64,000 bases of DNA from Sphingobacteruim zhuxiongii (GTDB lineage: Bacteria; Bacteroidota; Bacteroidia; Sphingobacteriales; Sphingobacteriaceae), in assembly GCF_009557615.1 (NCBI RefSeq), contig NZ_CP045652.1, forward strand, positions 2,294,001 to 2,358,000, read 5' to 3'. Made by a program: the position numbers and the translations under genes. Shown here piece by piece: positions 9,246 through 18,048 of the stretch; position 1 is the first letter of the stretch, and the number at the start of each line of letters is the position of its first letter. The notes under the pieces were generated by a model. The model searched no databases, was not told the DNA's origin, and was given only the letters and a program-made list of their open reading frames with translations.

Positions 9246-9677
9246 ATAATAAATATATCGACATTAAGATATGAAATTATGTTGACACATTTTTAACCTC
9301 AAAGATAAATTACAATACCTTAAGAAGAGGGTAACTAGATAAGTAGGGGTTTACTCTTTGGATGAGTCGTCGGCTTTGGGGTGTATGAAATCGTATCCTT
9401 ACAAAAGTTAAACTCTATCAAAACATTAAATGATTGTATTATTGTTAAAATTACTGCTGTCAAAAATCAGACAGCAATAATTTTAAATGATCTTTCGCTC
9501 AAGCATCTAAAGGCTTACACTAAAACCGTAATACAATCAAAATCAGCGGATTTGGTTACCGATAATCTTCAATATTGTGAACAGCCCATCTCCTACCTTT
9601 CAGATGAACTTCAGGTTTGTAAGGCGCACATCGATACCGCCGGCATCCAACAGAATACCAATGCGGTCTCTGTATAT
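9246..9677. other. Spacer after cysN with coding-like read-through frame
   Basis: This gap separates the cysN stop from the TlpA-like gene start. The cysN reading frame continues beyond its TAA with coding-like residues (DRIGILLDAGGIDVRLTNLK) for about 25 codons to a TGA, then another 16 codons to a second TGA. This could be chance or the relic of a longer gene. The rest contains the nested palindrome listed separately and AT-rich promoter-like DNA. Confidence 0.35.
9431..9539. repeat. Nested palindrome, probable cys operon terminator core
   Basis: The inner hairpin (9447-9461 with 9470-9484) pairs 14 of 15 bases around an 8-base loop, and on the minus strand it ends in TAATTTTAA. Outer arms TGATTGTATTA (9431-9441) and TAATACAATCA (9529-9539) are perfect inverted repeats. 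The inner hairpin, about 195 bases past the cysN stop, could terminate the sulfate operon. The outer arms are not needed for that and suggest a small palindromic element. Confidence 0.5.
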
Positions 9678-10919
9678 TTATGCAGATTGTATAATCGCTG
9701 CAGCTACTGTAATATTGGTCCTAGGATCAATAATAATTGCTCTTGCGTTTTCTGGGAAATCTTCTTGCCTGTCAAATACTATTTCTTCAGCAGATCGTAT
9801 CTGAACACGTCCAATATCATTTAAACGAATTGGTTCATTGTATATTGGATCCTGCGTATGTACATCATATTTGTAAAGAATCTCAGGGATTTTAATCTTC
9901 GTTACTTTTGAATGCGTTTGTAATAAATAAACTTGATTGGTATCCAGTTCTTTATTTTCAAACCAAGAAATGTTAGCTTCGATATTCCGATCTGTTAATG
10001 CTGGGTGCGAAGCGCTTACAATAATATCTCCACGCGATATATCAACGTCATCTGATAAATGGATAATGACTGATGCGCCAGCTTGTGCGCTTTCTAAGTT
10101 TTGTTCGTTGAACTCAATTGACGAAACTCTAGAACGACTTCCACTAGGTAAAACAATCACCTCTTCACCTGTTCTCAAGCCCTCTCCTAATACTCGACCC
10201 GCATAGCCTCTATAGTCATGCAAATCTGCGCTTTGTGGTCTTACGACCCATTGTACTGGGAAGCGCCATCCTTTGTTGGTATGCGTTTCAATATTGACTT
10301 CTTCTAAGTATTCTAACAAGGAAGGCCCTGTATACCAGTCCATACGCGTTGAACGATTTACTATATTATCACCTTTCAGTGCGGATACGGGAAGAAAGTC
10401 AACGCCTTCGAGCTTCAGCTTATCGGCTAACTTTAGGTACTCACTCTTAATATTTTCATATACAGCAAGTTCATAATCCATCATGTCCATCTTATTGACA
10501 CATACAAGCACCTTCTTCAAGCCCAGTAATTTAGCTAAGAATGAGTGTCTTTTCGTTTGTTCAATAACGCCTTTACGAGCGTCGATTAAGATTATAATGA
10601 GATCCGAATTGCTGGCTCCAGTAACCATATTACGGGTATACTGAATATGTCCAGGGGCATCAGCAATAATAAACTTACGTTTCTCGGTTTGGAAATATTT
10701 ATAGGCAACGTCAATGGTAATTCCTTGTTCGCGTTCTGCTTTCAATCCATCGGTTAGAATAGCTAAATCAACTGTACCATCGTCATTCTTACGATTCGCT
10801 TTCTGTATAGCCTCAAGCTGATCATCCAAGATAGAATTCGTATCATATAATAAACGACCGATTAATGTACTCTTACCGTCGTCTACAGATCCTGCTGTGA
10901 TAAATTTTATAATATTCAT
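9678..10919 (-). CDS. cysN: Sulfate adenylyltransferase subunit 1 (GTPase)
   Basis: Start chosen at 10919 (MNIIKFITAGSVDDGKSTLI); the longer frame to 11054 runs into cysD and has no family character. The 413-residue protein has the translational-GTPase core: P-loop GSVDDGKST (residues about 10-18), DAPGHIQY as the G3 motif and NKMD as G4, followed by EF-Tu-like beta-barrels. CysN hydrolyses GTP to drive formation of adenosine 5'-phosphosulfate by CysD. There is no fused CysC kinase domain. It is the last gene of the minus-strand cys operon, 22 bases after cysD. Confidence 0.95.
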   Translation of the reverse strand: MNIIKFITAGSVDDGKSTLIGRLLYDTNSILDDQLEAIQKANRKNDDGTVDLAILTDGLKAEREQGITIDVAYKYFQTEKRKFIIADAPGHIQYTRNMVTGASNSDLIIILIDARKGVIEQTKRHSFLAKLLGLKKVLVCVNKMDMMDYELAVYENIKSEYLKLADKLKLEGVDFLPVSALKGDNIVNRSTRMDWYTGPSLLEYLEEVNIETHTNKGWRFPVQWVVRPQSADLHDYRGYAGRVLGEGLRTGEEVIVLPSGSRSRVSSIEFNEQNLESAQAGASVIIHLSDDVDISRGDIIVSASHPALTDRNIEANISWFENKELDTNQVYLLQTHSKVTKIKIPEILYKYDVHTQDPIYNEPIRLNDIGRVQIRSAEEIVFDRQEDFPENARAIIIDPRTNITVAAAIIQSA

Positions 10920-10941
10920 GTGAATTTCGTGAATTAATAGA

Positions 10942-11832
10942 TTAAAAATAGCCTTGTTTCTTGCGCTCTTCCATTGCTGCTTCGGATACCTTGTCATCAA
11001 GACGAGCACCACGTTCGCTAACTGTCGATGCTTTAATCTCAGCAATAATATCATCTAATTCAACTGCGACTGAATCTACTGCAGCCGTACACGTCATGTC
11101 ACCTACTGTTCTAAATCTCACTGATTTATGTTCAACGATATCTTGGTCGTCAATCAGTAATACAGGGTCTGCTGCCATCCACTGTCCATTTCTAAATACG
11201 ACATCCCGTTCATGGCTGAAATAGATAGATGGCAAGGCAATATTCTCACGCTTAATATAATTCCATACATCTAATTCTGTCCAGTTGGAGATTGGGAACA
11301 CACGAACATTCTCTCCTCGTTGAATCTTACCATTGAAGATATTCCATAACTCAGGACGCTGACGTTTCGGATCCCATTGACCAAACTCATCACGCACGGA
11401 GAAGATACGTTCTTTCGCTCTCGCTTTTTCTTCATCACGACGGGCGCCCCCAATACAAGCATCAAATCCATTCTTTTCGATCGTATCCAATAAAGTCACT
11501 GTCTGAAGCGCATTTCTACTTGCATTTTTACCACGTTGTTCGACTACTTTACCGGCATCAATACTATCTTGCACATAGCCTACAATAAGCTTCTCTCCAG
11601 TCTGTTCTACCAGCCAATCTCTATATTCAATAGTTTCCGGAAAGTTATGTCCGGTATCAATATGTACCAATGGGAATGGAAATTTCCCCGGTCTAAATGC
11701 TTTCTTTGCTAAGTGAACTAGGGTAATTGAATCTTTACCCCCTGAGAATAATAAAGCTGGTTTTTCAAACTGCCCAGCAACTTCTCTTAATATATAAATG
11801 GCCTCCGCCTCTAAATGATCTAAGTAATCCAT
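10942..11832 (-). CDS. cysD: Sulfate adenylyltransferase subunit 2
   Basis: The 296-residue protein has the PP-loop SGGKDS (about residues 30-35) that binds ATP, HIDTGHNFPET, and the C-terminal RGARLDDKVSEAAMEERKKQGYF region typical of CysD. It catalyses ATP plus sulfate to APS plus pyrophosphate, together with CysN. It lies 11 bases downstream of cysH and 22 bases upstream of cysN, so it is clearly in the operon. Its length is normal (E. coli about 302). Confidence 0.97.
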   Translation of the reverse strand: MDYLDHLEAEAIYILREVAGQFEKPALLFSGGKDSITLVHLAKKAFRPGKFPFPLVHIDTGHNFPETIEYRDWLVEQTGEKLIVGYVQDSIDAGKVVEQRGKNASRNALQTVTLLDTIEKNGFDACIGGARRDEEKARAKERIFSVRDEFGQWDPKRQRPELWNIFNGKIQRGENVRVFPISNWTELDVWNYIKRENIALPSIYFSHERDVVFRNGQWMAADPVLLIDDQDIVEHKSVRFRTVGDMTCTAAVDSVAVELDDIIAEIKASTVSERGARLDDKVSEAAMEERKKQGYF

Positions 11833-11843
11833 TCTTTAATCTA

Positions 11844-12542
11844 TTATTTACTTGTAACATGTAACCCACACTCTTTCTTGCTCTTATCTTCCCACCACCA
11901 GCGGCCAGCGCGGAAGTCCTCTCCTGCTGCAATCGCTCGGGTGCAGGGTTGACAGCCAATGCTCGGGAACCCTTTATCATGTAAAGGATTATAAGGCACA
12001 AAATGCTGCTTTAAATAAGCCTCTAATTCTTCCAGACTCCAATGAAATAGCGGGTGAATCTTAATAATCTGATTTGCATCATCCCATTCAACAAACTCCA
12101 TATGATCGCGGTTTTCAGATTGCTCCGCACGAATACCGGTGATCCAGATCTTGTATCCCTTGATCGCGCGCTTCAATGGCTCTATCTTACGGATAAAACA
12201 ACATTCTTTGCGATTTTCTACTGACTCATAGAAGCTAGACGGTCCTTTGGCACTAATCATCTGCTCTACAGCAACAGTTTGCGGGTAATAAGCCTTTATC
12301 GGTAGCTTATAGATATCTAATGTTCGATTCCACACATAATAGGTTTCTGGAAATAAGCGCCCCGTATCAAGTGTAAAAATATTTGCTGTCGACTTGATCT
12401 CCGCCAAGATATGCGTGATGGCCTGATCTTCGATTCCAAAGGATGTAGAAAAGACCGCTTCCGATCCAAAATGTGCTTCTACGTAAGTTAAGATCGATTT
12501 GGCGTCTAAGCCTGCTAAATCTCTTTTAATTTGCTCGATCAT
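11844..12542 (-). CDS. cysH: Adenylyl-sulfate (APS/PAPS) reductase
   Basis: The 232-residue protein has the PAPS-reductase fold (TSFGIEDQAITHIL, FTLDTGRLFPETY) and the C-terminal ECGLH motif with catalytic C225. It also has C114-C115 and C197-x-x-C200, the four cysteines that bind a [4Fe-4S] cluster in the APS-using class. With no CysC kinase in the cluster, direct reduction of APS to sulfite is predicted. The start overlaps the upstream siroheme gene by 17 bases and is preceded by a polypurine run (GGGGGAA), unusual in this SD-poor genome and consistent with coupled translation. Confidence 0.93.
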   Translation of the reverse strand: MIEQIKRDLAGLDAKSILTYVEAHFGSEAVFSTSFGIEDQAITHILAEIKSTANIFTLDTGRLFPETYYVWNRTLDIYKLPIKAYYPQTVAVEQMISAKGPSSFYESVENRKECCFIRKIEPLKRAIKGYKIWITGIRAEQSENRDHMEFVEWDDANQIIKIHPLFHWSLEELEAYLKQHFVPYNPLHDKGFPSIGCQPCTRAIAAGEDFRAGRWWWEDKSKKECGLHVTSK

Positions 12543-13119
12543 GTATTCCCCCTTTCACTAATAATTCGGTATGTGCGTTTAATGTGCTAATCTTCTGTTG
12601 GAAATCTCCTTTCAAGTCATTTCGATAATCTGCCATCAGGTTTAATGTTTCATCAATCTCTTCTGGCAATAAATCATTTAAAAACTCTTTTAGGCGCTTC
12701 GCAATAGTCGGCGACTTTCCGTTGGTAGAAATGCCAATCTTTAGATTCCCTTTCTGTACCACGGATCCTAAGTAGAAATCACATAAAGCCGGCTTATCGG
12801 CAACATTCATCAAGATATGACGTTCCTTCGCCAATTGTTGGACTTCTTCATTAAACTCCGGGTTATTGGTAGCCATAATCAGCAAATCAATGCCCGTTAA
12901 ATCAGACTCTACAAAGCTTCTGACTTCCAAGGATAAGCGTGAATTCGTATCAACGAGCGCCACAATTGCATCAGACACCTCTCGCGCAACAATCTTAATA
13001 TTCGCCTTCGGTGAGTTATTTAGCATGGCTTGTAACTTTTCCAAACCAACAGCTCCCCCGCCAATCAACAAGGTGTTGATCTGGTCAAGTTTGACGTATA
13101 TTGGGAATAAAGTATTCAT
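12526..13119 (-). CDS. Siroheme synthase N-domain (precorrin-2 dehydrogenase/ferrochelatase)
   Basis: A 197-residue protein equal to the N-terminal half of CysG, like Met8p or SirC. The Rossmann motif NTLLIGGGAVGLEKLQ lies at residues 14-29, and the dimerisation segment NVADKPALCDFYLGSV with the catalytic Asp region and KIGISTNGKSPTIAKRLKE follow. It oxidises precorrin-2 with NAD+ and may insert iron to give siroheme for the sulfite reductase encoded two genes upstream. It follows cobA by two bases and overlaps cysH. The split CysG arrangement (separate SUMT and dehydrogenase) is usual in Bacteroidota. Confidence 0.92.
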   Translation of the reverse strand: MNTLFPIYVKLDQINTLLIGGGAVGLEKLQAMLNNSPKANIKIVAREVSDAIVALVDTNSRLSLEVRSFVESDLTGIDLLIMATNNPEFNEEVQQLAKERHILMNVADKPALCDFYLGSVVQKGNLKIGISTNGKSPTIAKRLKEFLNDLLPEEIDETLNLMADYRNDLKGDFQQKISTLNAHTELLVKGGIHDRAN

Positions 13120-13121
13120 GC

Positions 13122-13895
13122 TTAATATGCGGTATTTAACGTGGCAACTTCTTGTTTAACAGCTTCAAATTCGAGATGTTTGGCAACGACTTCACCTAGT
13201 ACAATAATTGCTGGCACCCCAACCAAACTACGCTCAGCCTCTTGAATAATATTATCAATTCGACCTAATACCACACGCTCGTTCGGCAATGAACCATTCT
13301 GAATCAATGCAATTGGTAACTCAGACTTTCCATACGATTGGTATAGTGCAACAATTTCACGAAGCTTCGAGAAGCCCATTAATACGACGACAGTCGCATT
13401 GGTTTCTACAGCCTTATACAAGTCATTTGATAAATTTCCATCGCTTGTCGAGCCAGTAATCACCCAAAATGATTCAGAGATACCACGATAAGTCAATGGA
13501 ATCTGTTGCAAGCCTGTTAAACCTACCGACGATGAAATACCCGGCACAACGGCTGTAGGTATATCAAATTGTCTAACGAAGTCTAACTCTTCACCACCTC
13601 GCCCAAAAACAAAAGGATCTCCACCTTTTAATCGTACAACATGACCATGTGTTAAAGCATAATCAACCAGTAGCTGATTAATATGATCTTGTGAAGTCGA
13701 CAAGCGTTCTGCACGCTTTCCAACGTATATCTTTGTGCAATCTTGGCTAGCATAGTCTAGTAAACTTTCGTTAACTAGCGCGTCGTATAAAATAACGTCT
13801 GCTGCTTCAATTGCTTTAATTCCTTTTAGTGTAATGAGGTCAGGATCTCCAGGTCCTGCACCAACTAGCGTCACTTTCGGTCTAATTTCTTTCAT
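13122..13895 (-). CDS. cobA: Uroporphyrinogen-III C-methyltransferase
   Basis: A 257-residue SUMT with the family motifs VTLVGAGPGDPDLITLKG (about 8-25), VRLKGGDPFVFGRGGEE and GISSSVGLTGLQQIPLTYRG. It transfers two methyl groups from SAM to uroporphyrinogen III, giving precorrin-2, the first step of siroheme synthesis. It is placed between the sulfite reductase and the siroheme dehydrogenase. A strong purine run (GGGAGGGGAAAAG) precedes its ATG, one of very few SD-like sequences here. Confidence 0.95.
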   Translation of the reverse strand: MKEIRPKVTLVGAGPGDPDLITLKGIKAIEAADVILYDALVNESLLDYASQDCTKIYVGKRAERLSTSQDHINQLLVDYALTHGHVVRLKGGDPFVFGRGGEELDFVRQFDIPTAVVPGISSSVGLTGLQQIPLTYRGISESFWVITGSTSDGNLSNDLYKAVETNATVVVLMGFSKLREIVALYQSYGKSELPIALIQNGSLPNERVVLGRIDNIIQEAERSLVGVPAIIVLGEVVAKHLEFEAVKQEVATLNTAY

Positions 13896-13912
13896 TCTTT
13901 TCCCCTCCCTAA

Positions 13913-16018
13913 TTATTGATTTACCGATTTTAGTTCTTCACGACGTTCAGCACCTTCTAAACTAAATGCAGTCGCTTGGATTAAAAAAGTCTCGGCGAAT
14001 TCCTTCGACGGTTCGTATTTATTGATTTGCAACACGCGATCAGCGAAGCTTGTCGGGAAAGTAAATAATCCTTCATTCACATAATGATTATCAAATTCCT
14101 GAATCACGCCAGATTGCGTAGATGAATTAATGCCTTTATCCAACAATAAAGCTTTTGCGGTCCATACAAATGAACTGTATGCATGATAGATTGAATCCGC
14201 ATATTGTCCGTTCTCTAAAGCTAAACGCGCTAAGTCCAATTTCTCTTCAGCTTCCAATAATAAAGTTGCTACAAGGTCAATCACAACACCAGCACATTCA
14301 CCAACACCAATTGCTGTCGCAAAGGTCTCTTCATGCCCCCAGTCGATATGCTCATCTGCCGTTAAAGTTGTTAAATCCGCAAGCGGCTTTAATAAGCGGT
14401 AGAAATAGTCTTTTGTTTGTTGATCATAATAGTCATGGAAGTTCTGATCAGCCGTCTTATTCGCCTTAAAATCAGTAAAAAGAACATCGACTACTTGTAA
14501 CACGCGTTTTGTAGGAACTTTAATCACACGCTCAGCCACACGACCCTTACCGTCTCCGATCGTTCCGCCTGCTAACATCACTTGCGCCGCTGGAACAACT
14601 GCTCCACCCGCTTTTACTGAGCTACCATGGAACCCGATATGTGCCAAACCATGCTGACCACATGAGTTCATACATCCTGATATCTTAATCTTCAACTGTT
14701 GTTCGAATACAAAATCCGTATGGAATTCATGGATATAGTTTTCCAATACTCGCGCCATTTCCGTTGAGTTGGAAATACCAAGATTACAGGTATCCGTACC
14801 AGGACAAGTGGTGATATCTGCTGTACTGTTATGTCCAGGTTTTGAAAAACCTAAAGAATCTAACACATTGTAAATATGAGCGATCGACTCTTCTCTCACG
14901 TATTTGAACAGTAAATTCTGATCTTGAGTAATACGAATATCGTCAGCAATATGACCACGCAAGCCTTCAACTAAAACTCTCGCTTTTTCGGTAGCAATAT
15001 CACCTGTTTGAATATTCGCGTATACACCGTAGAAGCCAGCTTGCTTTTGTTCAAAGACATTCGTCTGTTTCCAGATTTCAAAAGCAACAGCATTTATAGG
15101 TTCTTCAGGAAGCACATCCGCAGTCGGCGCTGCCGGTTGTTGAATCAGGTTACGATCAACGATTACCTTCTTGGTTTTAATCGCAATCTTCTCTTCTTCA
15201 ATTAATGCTAATACAGATTCTAAACCAAGTTTTTGAATCAAATATTTGAAACGAGCCTTATTACGGTTATTTCTTTCGCCATGGCGATCAAAGACACGAA
15301 GTGTAGCTTCGATATACGGTATGAAGTCATCTTCACCCAAGAAATCAAAGATCTCATAAGCTAAAATTGGTTGAGCGCCAAGACCACCACCTAACATCAC
15401 TTTAAAACCGCGTTGCTCGACGTTATCAACGATTTTTACTTTGGGAATAAAACCAAAGTCATGGATATATGAAAATGCAGAATCCTTCTCACTTGAAGAG
15501 AAAGACATCTTAATTTTACGGCCCATTTCTGCACAAACAGGATTTCGCAGAAAGTATTCAAATGTTTTCTGTGCATAAGGCGAAACATCGAACAACTCGT
15601 CTGGATCGATACCCGCAGTCGCTGAAGCCGTCACATTACGAACGGTATTTCCACAAGCCTCGCGCAAGGTAATATCATCCTCTGCTAATTTTGCCCATAA
15701 TTCAGGCGTTTTATCGAGGCTCACAAAGTGAATCTGAATATCTTGACGTGTTGTTAAATGCAGGTTCTTGCTCGCATACTCATCGGAGATATCCGCAATC
15801 TTTAGCAATTGTTTAAAAGTAACTTTCCCAAAAGGTAATTTAATGCGCACCATCTGCACTCCAGGCTGACGCTGACCATAAACTCCCCTTGCCAATCTTA
15901 ATGAGCGAAACTTTTCATCAGGGATCTCCCCTTTCCGATAACTCCTAATCTTTCTCTCCAGCTCGATTATCTCTTGTTCTACGACTGGATTCTCTAATTC
16001 CGTGCGAAAACTCTGCAT
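13913..16018 (-). CDS. Siroheme sulfite reductase with C-terminal HEPN-like domain
   Basis: The first gene of the cys operon (701 residues). It carries two nitrite/sulfite-reductase half-repeats (ferredoxin-like plus 4Fe-4S domain). The siroheme/[4Fe-4S] ligands are visible as C405-x5-C411 and C449-x3-C453 (TCPGTDTC and SGCMNSCGQHG). Residues about 590-690 add a helical domain (LDLARLALENGQYADSIYHA, then TAKALLL) that resembles HEPN proteins and is absent from E. coli CysI. The reaction is six-electron reduction of sulfite to sulfide. No CysJ flavoprotein is encoded, so ferredoxin or another donor is likely. A nitrite reductase role is less likely given its sulfate operon. Confidence 0.9.
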   Translation of the reverse strand: MQSFRTELENPVVEQEIIELERKIRSYRKGEIPDEKFRSLRLARGVYGQRQPGVQMVRIKLPFGKVTFKQLLKIADISDEYASKNLHLTTRQDIQIHFVSLDKTPELWAKLAEDDITLREACGNTVRNVTASATAGIDPDELFDVSPYAQKTFEYFLRNPVCAEMGRKIKMSFSSSEKDSAFSYIHDFGFIPKVKIVDNVEQRGFKVMLGGGLGAQPILAYEIFDFLGEDDFIPYIEATLRVFDRHGERNNRNKARFKYLIQKLGLESVLALIEEEKIAIKTKKVIVDRNLIQQPAAPTADVLPEEPINAVAFEIWKQTNVFEQKQAGFYGVYANIQTGDIATEKARVLVEGLRGHIADDIRITQDQNLLFKYVREESIAHIYNVLDSLGFSKPGHNSTADITTCPGTDTCNLGISNSTEMARVLENYIHEFHTDFVFEQQLKIKISGCMNSCGQHGLAHIGFHGSSVKAGGAVVPAAQVMLAGGTIGDGKGRVAERVIKVPTKRVLQVVDVLFTDFKANKTADQNFHDYYDQQTKDYFYRLLKPLADLTTLTADEHIDWGHEETFATAIGVGECAGVVIDLVATLLLEAEEKLDLARLALENGQYADSIYHAYSSFVWTAKALLLDKGINSSTQSGVIQEFDNHYVNEGLFTFPTSFADRVLQINKYEPSKEFAETFLIQATAFSLEGAERREELKSVNQ

Positions 16019-16097
16019 GTTACAACTCTCTTAGTATTATAAATAATTCAATATACCCGATCTTATTTTATTGTATTGTTAAGATTCAATGGACAAA

Positions 16098-16169
16098 TGT
16101 ATAAATTTTCTGTATAAATAATATATAATATCTAGTGATTTAGTATATATTTGTAGAAATATTACAAAT
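16098..16169 (+). promoter_or_regulatory. Candidate operator/promoter between sulfite reductase and pst genes
   Basis: In the 171-base divergent spacer there is a perfect 7-bp inverted repeat ATTTGTA-N7-TACAAAT (16149-16155 with 16163-16169), 20 bases before the pstS ATG. Two direct copies of TGTATAAAT (16098-16106 and 16111-16119) lie upstream. TATATTTG within the first arm fits the Bacteroidota -7 box TAnnTTTG. The sites could bind a regulator controlling both divergent operons, but the binding protein is unknown. Confidence 0.4.
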
Positions 16170-16189
16170 ACAAAGCATAACACAAGTCC

Positions 16190-17185
16190 ATGAAACAAGG
16201 TAAATCCGTATTATTCAGTCTTTTAGCTATACTTTCTTTGCAAGGTTGTGCGCCAAAGGTTTCTGAAGGGTACGATGCAGAGCGCGGATATATTGGTAAT
16301 ATTTCAATTTCTGGAGCCTTTGCGCTCTATCCATTAGCTGTATTATGGAGTGAGGATTTCAAAAAAGAGAATCCCGATGTACGCTTCAACATTTCGGCAG
16401 GTGGCGCGGGAAAAGGAATCGCAGACGTGTTAACAAATATGGTAGATATCGGTTTGGTATCACGCGATTTACACCCGCAGGAATTAGAGAAAGGTGCATT
16501 TCCAATTCTCGTAGCGAATGATGCTGTGATTGGAACCATCAATACAGAGCACCCAAACTTTAAGTTAATTCGAGAGCGTGGTCTTACGCAGGACGAGCTT
16601 AAAGGTATTTTCCTCGGCGGGAAGTACAAGTTATGGTCGGATATAGATCCCCGCTTTGTGAAGAAATCAATAGAAGTCTATGTCCGTTCGGATGCTGCCG
16701 GTGCAGCAGAAACTTGGGCTAAGTTCTTTAAATCAAACCAAGAAGACCTGAAAGGTATCGGGATATTTGGCGACCCTGGACTTGCGCAAGCCATTAAAGA
16801 TAATGAACTCGCTATAGGTTTCAATAATATCAACTATGTCTACGATCTAAAGACAAAGAAAACAAGCGCGAACATTGCGGCCTTGCCGATAGATCTTAAT
16901 AAGAACGGTAAAATTGATGCGGATGAGAACTTTTACGACAATATCGATCAACTAACGTCGGCAGTAGCGCAACAAAAATATCCATCACCTCCCGCACGTG
17001 AGCTGATGTTTGTAGTACGAAACGATAAACAAACCAAACTCTTAAAAGCATTTATTGAGTTTGTATTGGAAGAAAAACAACAAGCCTACCTATTAGAAAA
17101 TGGCTATGTTCCCTTGGAGAAAAATATAATTGCAGAACAACTACAAAAATTAAGTAGCAGTGATAAACAGATTAGTAAAAGATAA
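16190..17185 (+). CDS. pstS: PstS-type phosphate (or sulfate) binding lipoprotein
   Basis: A 331-residue lipoprotein (L17-Q-G-C20) of the PstS-like family of ABC importers. The oxyanion-binding loops include SISGAFALYPL, SAGGAGKGI and GLVSRDLHPQE. Residues 235-246 (DLNKNGKIDADE) are a perfect EF-hand calcium-binding loop, which I infer stabilises the C-lobe. It is the first gene of a four-gene transporter operon divergent from the sulfite reductase gene. Phosphate is the family's usual ligand, but the sulfate-assimilation context and lack of phoU leave sulfate possible. Confidence 0.85.
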   Translation: MKQGKSVLFSLLAILSLQGCAPKVSEGYDAERGYIGNISISGAFALYPLAVLWSEDFKKENPDVRFNISAGGAGKGIADVLTNMVDIGLVSRDLHPQELEKGAFPILVANDAVIGTINTEHPNFKLIRERGLTQDELKGIFLGGKYKLWSDIDPRFVKKSIEVYVRSDAAGAAETWAKFFKSNQEDLKGIGIFGDPGLAQAIKDNELAIGFNNINYVYDLKTKKTSANIAALPIDLNKNGKIDADENFYDNIDQLTSAVAQQKYPSPPARELMFVVRNDKQTKLLKAFIEFVLEEKQQAYLLENGYVPLEKNIIAEQLQKLSSSDKQISKR

Positions 17186-18047
17186 AATAGCGCAGAGGCT
17201 ATCGCAGGGCTTATTGGGGATTACTAGCTTAGTCATTGTACTGATTGTCGTTGGCTTAGTATGGAAAGCCTTACCACTATTGTCGGAGTTTTCCATTGGA
17301 TCCATTCTGACAGAAAGTGTGTGGGCACCTTTAAAAGGAAAATTCGGCTTTCTATCTTTTATTTTGGGAACCATATGGGTGACGTTATTGTCCCTCATTA
17401 TCGCTGTTCCCCTATGTATTCTCGCGTCGGTCTACCTTGTAGAATACGCTTCTGATCGTTTACGCAATATGGTATTGCCTTTGGTCAATGTGCTCGCGGC
17501 AATCCCACCTGTACTTTACGGTGTTTGGGGCGTACTATTCGTTGTTCCGTTATTAGGCACCTATATAGCGCCAATATTTGGCATCAGCAGCACCGGTTAC
17601 TCAGTATTCGCTGGCGGAATAGTCTTGGCGGTAATGATCTTTCCAATTATGGTGAGCATCATGGTAGAAGTGTTGAATACAATTCCCTATGAACTACGCG
17701 CCGTATCGTTAAGTTTAGGAGCTACTCGTTGGGAAACCATCAAACATGTGATTCTTAAAAAGGCAAAGCCTGGCATCTTTGCTGCCGTTGTTCTTGCGAT
17801 TTCTAGAGCATTCGGAGAAACTGTCGCCGTCTTAATGGTCTGCGGTAATATTCCCCAGATCCCGAAATCTATATTCGACGCAGGCTATCCTATTCCTGCA
17901 CTGATTGCAAATAACTTCGGCGAAATGATGTCAATACCATTATACGACTCGGCTTTAATGTTCGCCGCATTACTACTATTCGTAATCATTTTCGGATTTA
18001 ACTTGATATCCCGATTGATCTTAAACAAACTGGAGGCAAAATATTAA
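17160..18047 (+). CDS. pstC: PstC-type ABC transporter permease
   Basis: A 295-residue inner-membrane permease with about six hydrophobic segments. It has the BPD-transport EAA loop EVLNTIPYELRAVSLSLGAT followed by RWETIKHVILKKAKPG, which contacts the ATPase. It begins with a GTG (17160-17162) inside the last 26 bases of pstS, and the overlap implies translational coupling. VYGVWGVLFVVPLL-like and SRAFGETVAVLMVCGN segments match PstC. It pairs with PstA, encoded one base further on. Confidence 0.92.
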   Translation: MINRLVKDKIAQRLSQGLLGITSLVIVLIVVGLVWKALPLLSEFSIGSILTESVWAPLKGKFGFLSFILGTIWVTLLSLIIAVPLCILASVYLVEYASDRLRNMVLPLVNVLAAIPPVLYGVWGVLFVVPLLGTYIAPIFGISSTGYSVFAGGIVLAVMIFPIMVSIMVEVLNTIPYELRAVSLSLGATRWETIKHVILKKAKPGIFAAVVLAISRAFGETVAVLMVCGNIPQIPKSIFDAGYPIPALIANNFGEMMSIPLYDSALMFAALLLFVIIFGFNLISRLILNKLEAKY

Positions 18048-18048
18048 T

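Noticed and set aside
9381-9824. Plus-strand ORF of 147 codons overlapping the cysN 3' end
   Set aside because: Half of it is antisense to cysN and the rest covers the nested palindrome; no family character, no promoter.
9678-11054. Longer cysN reading frame starting at 11054
   Set aside because: The extra 45 codons overlap cysD and lack similarity to the family; MNIIKFITAGS at 10919 is the natural start.
12526-12542. Frameshift between the siroheme gene and cysH
   Set aside because: The 17-base overlap is between two complete proteins of normal length, so it is ordinary translational coupling.
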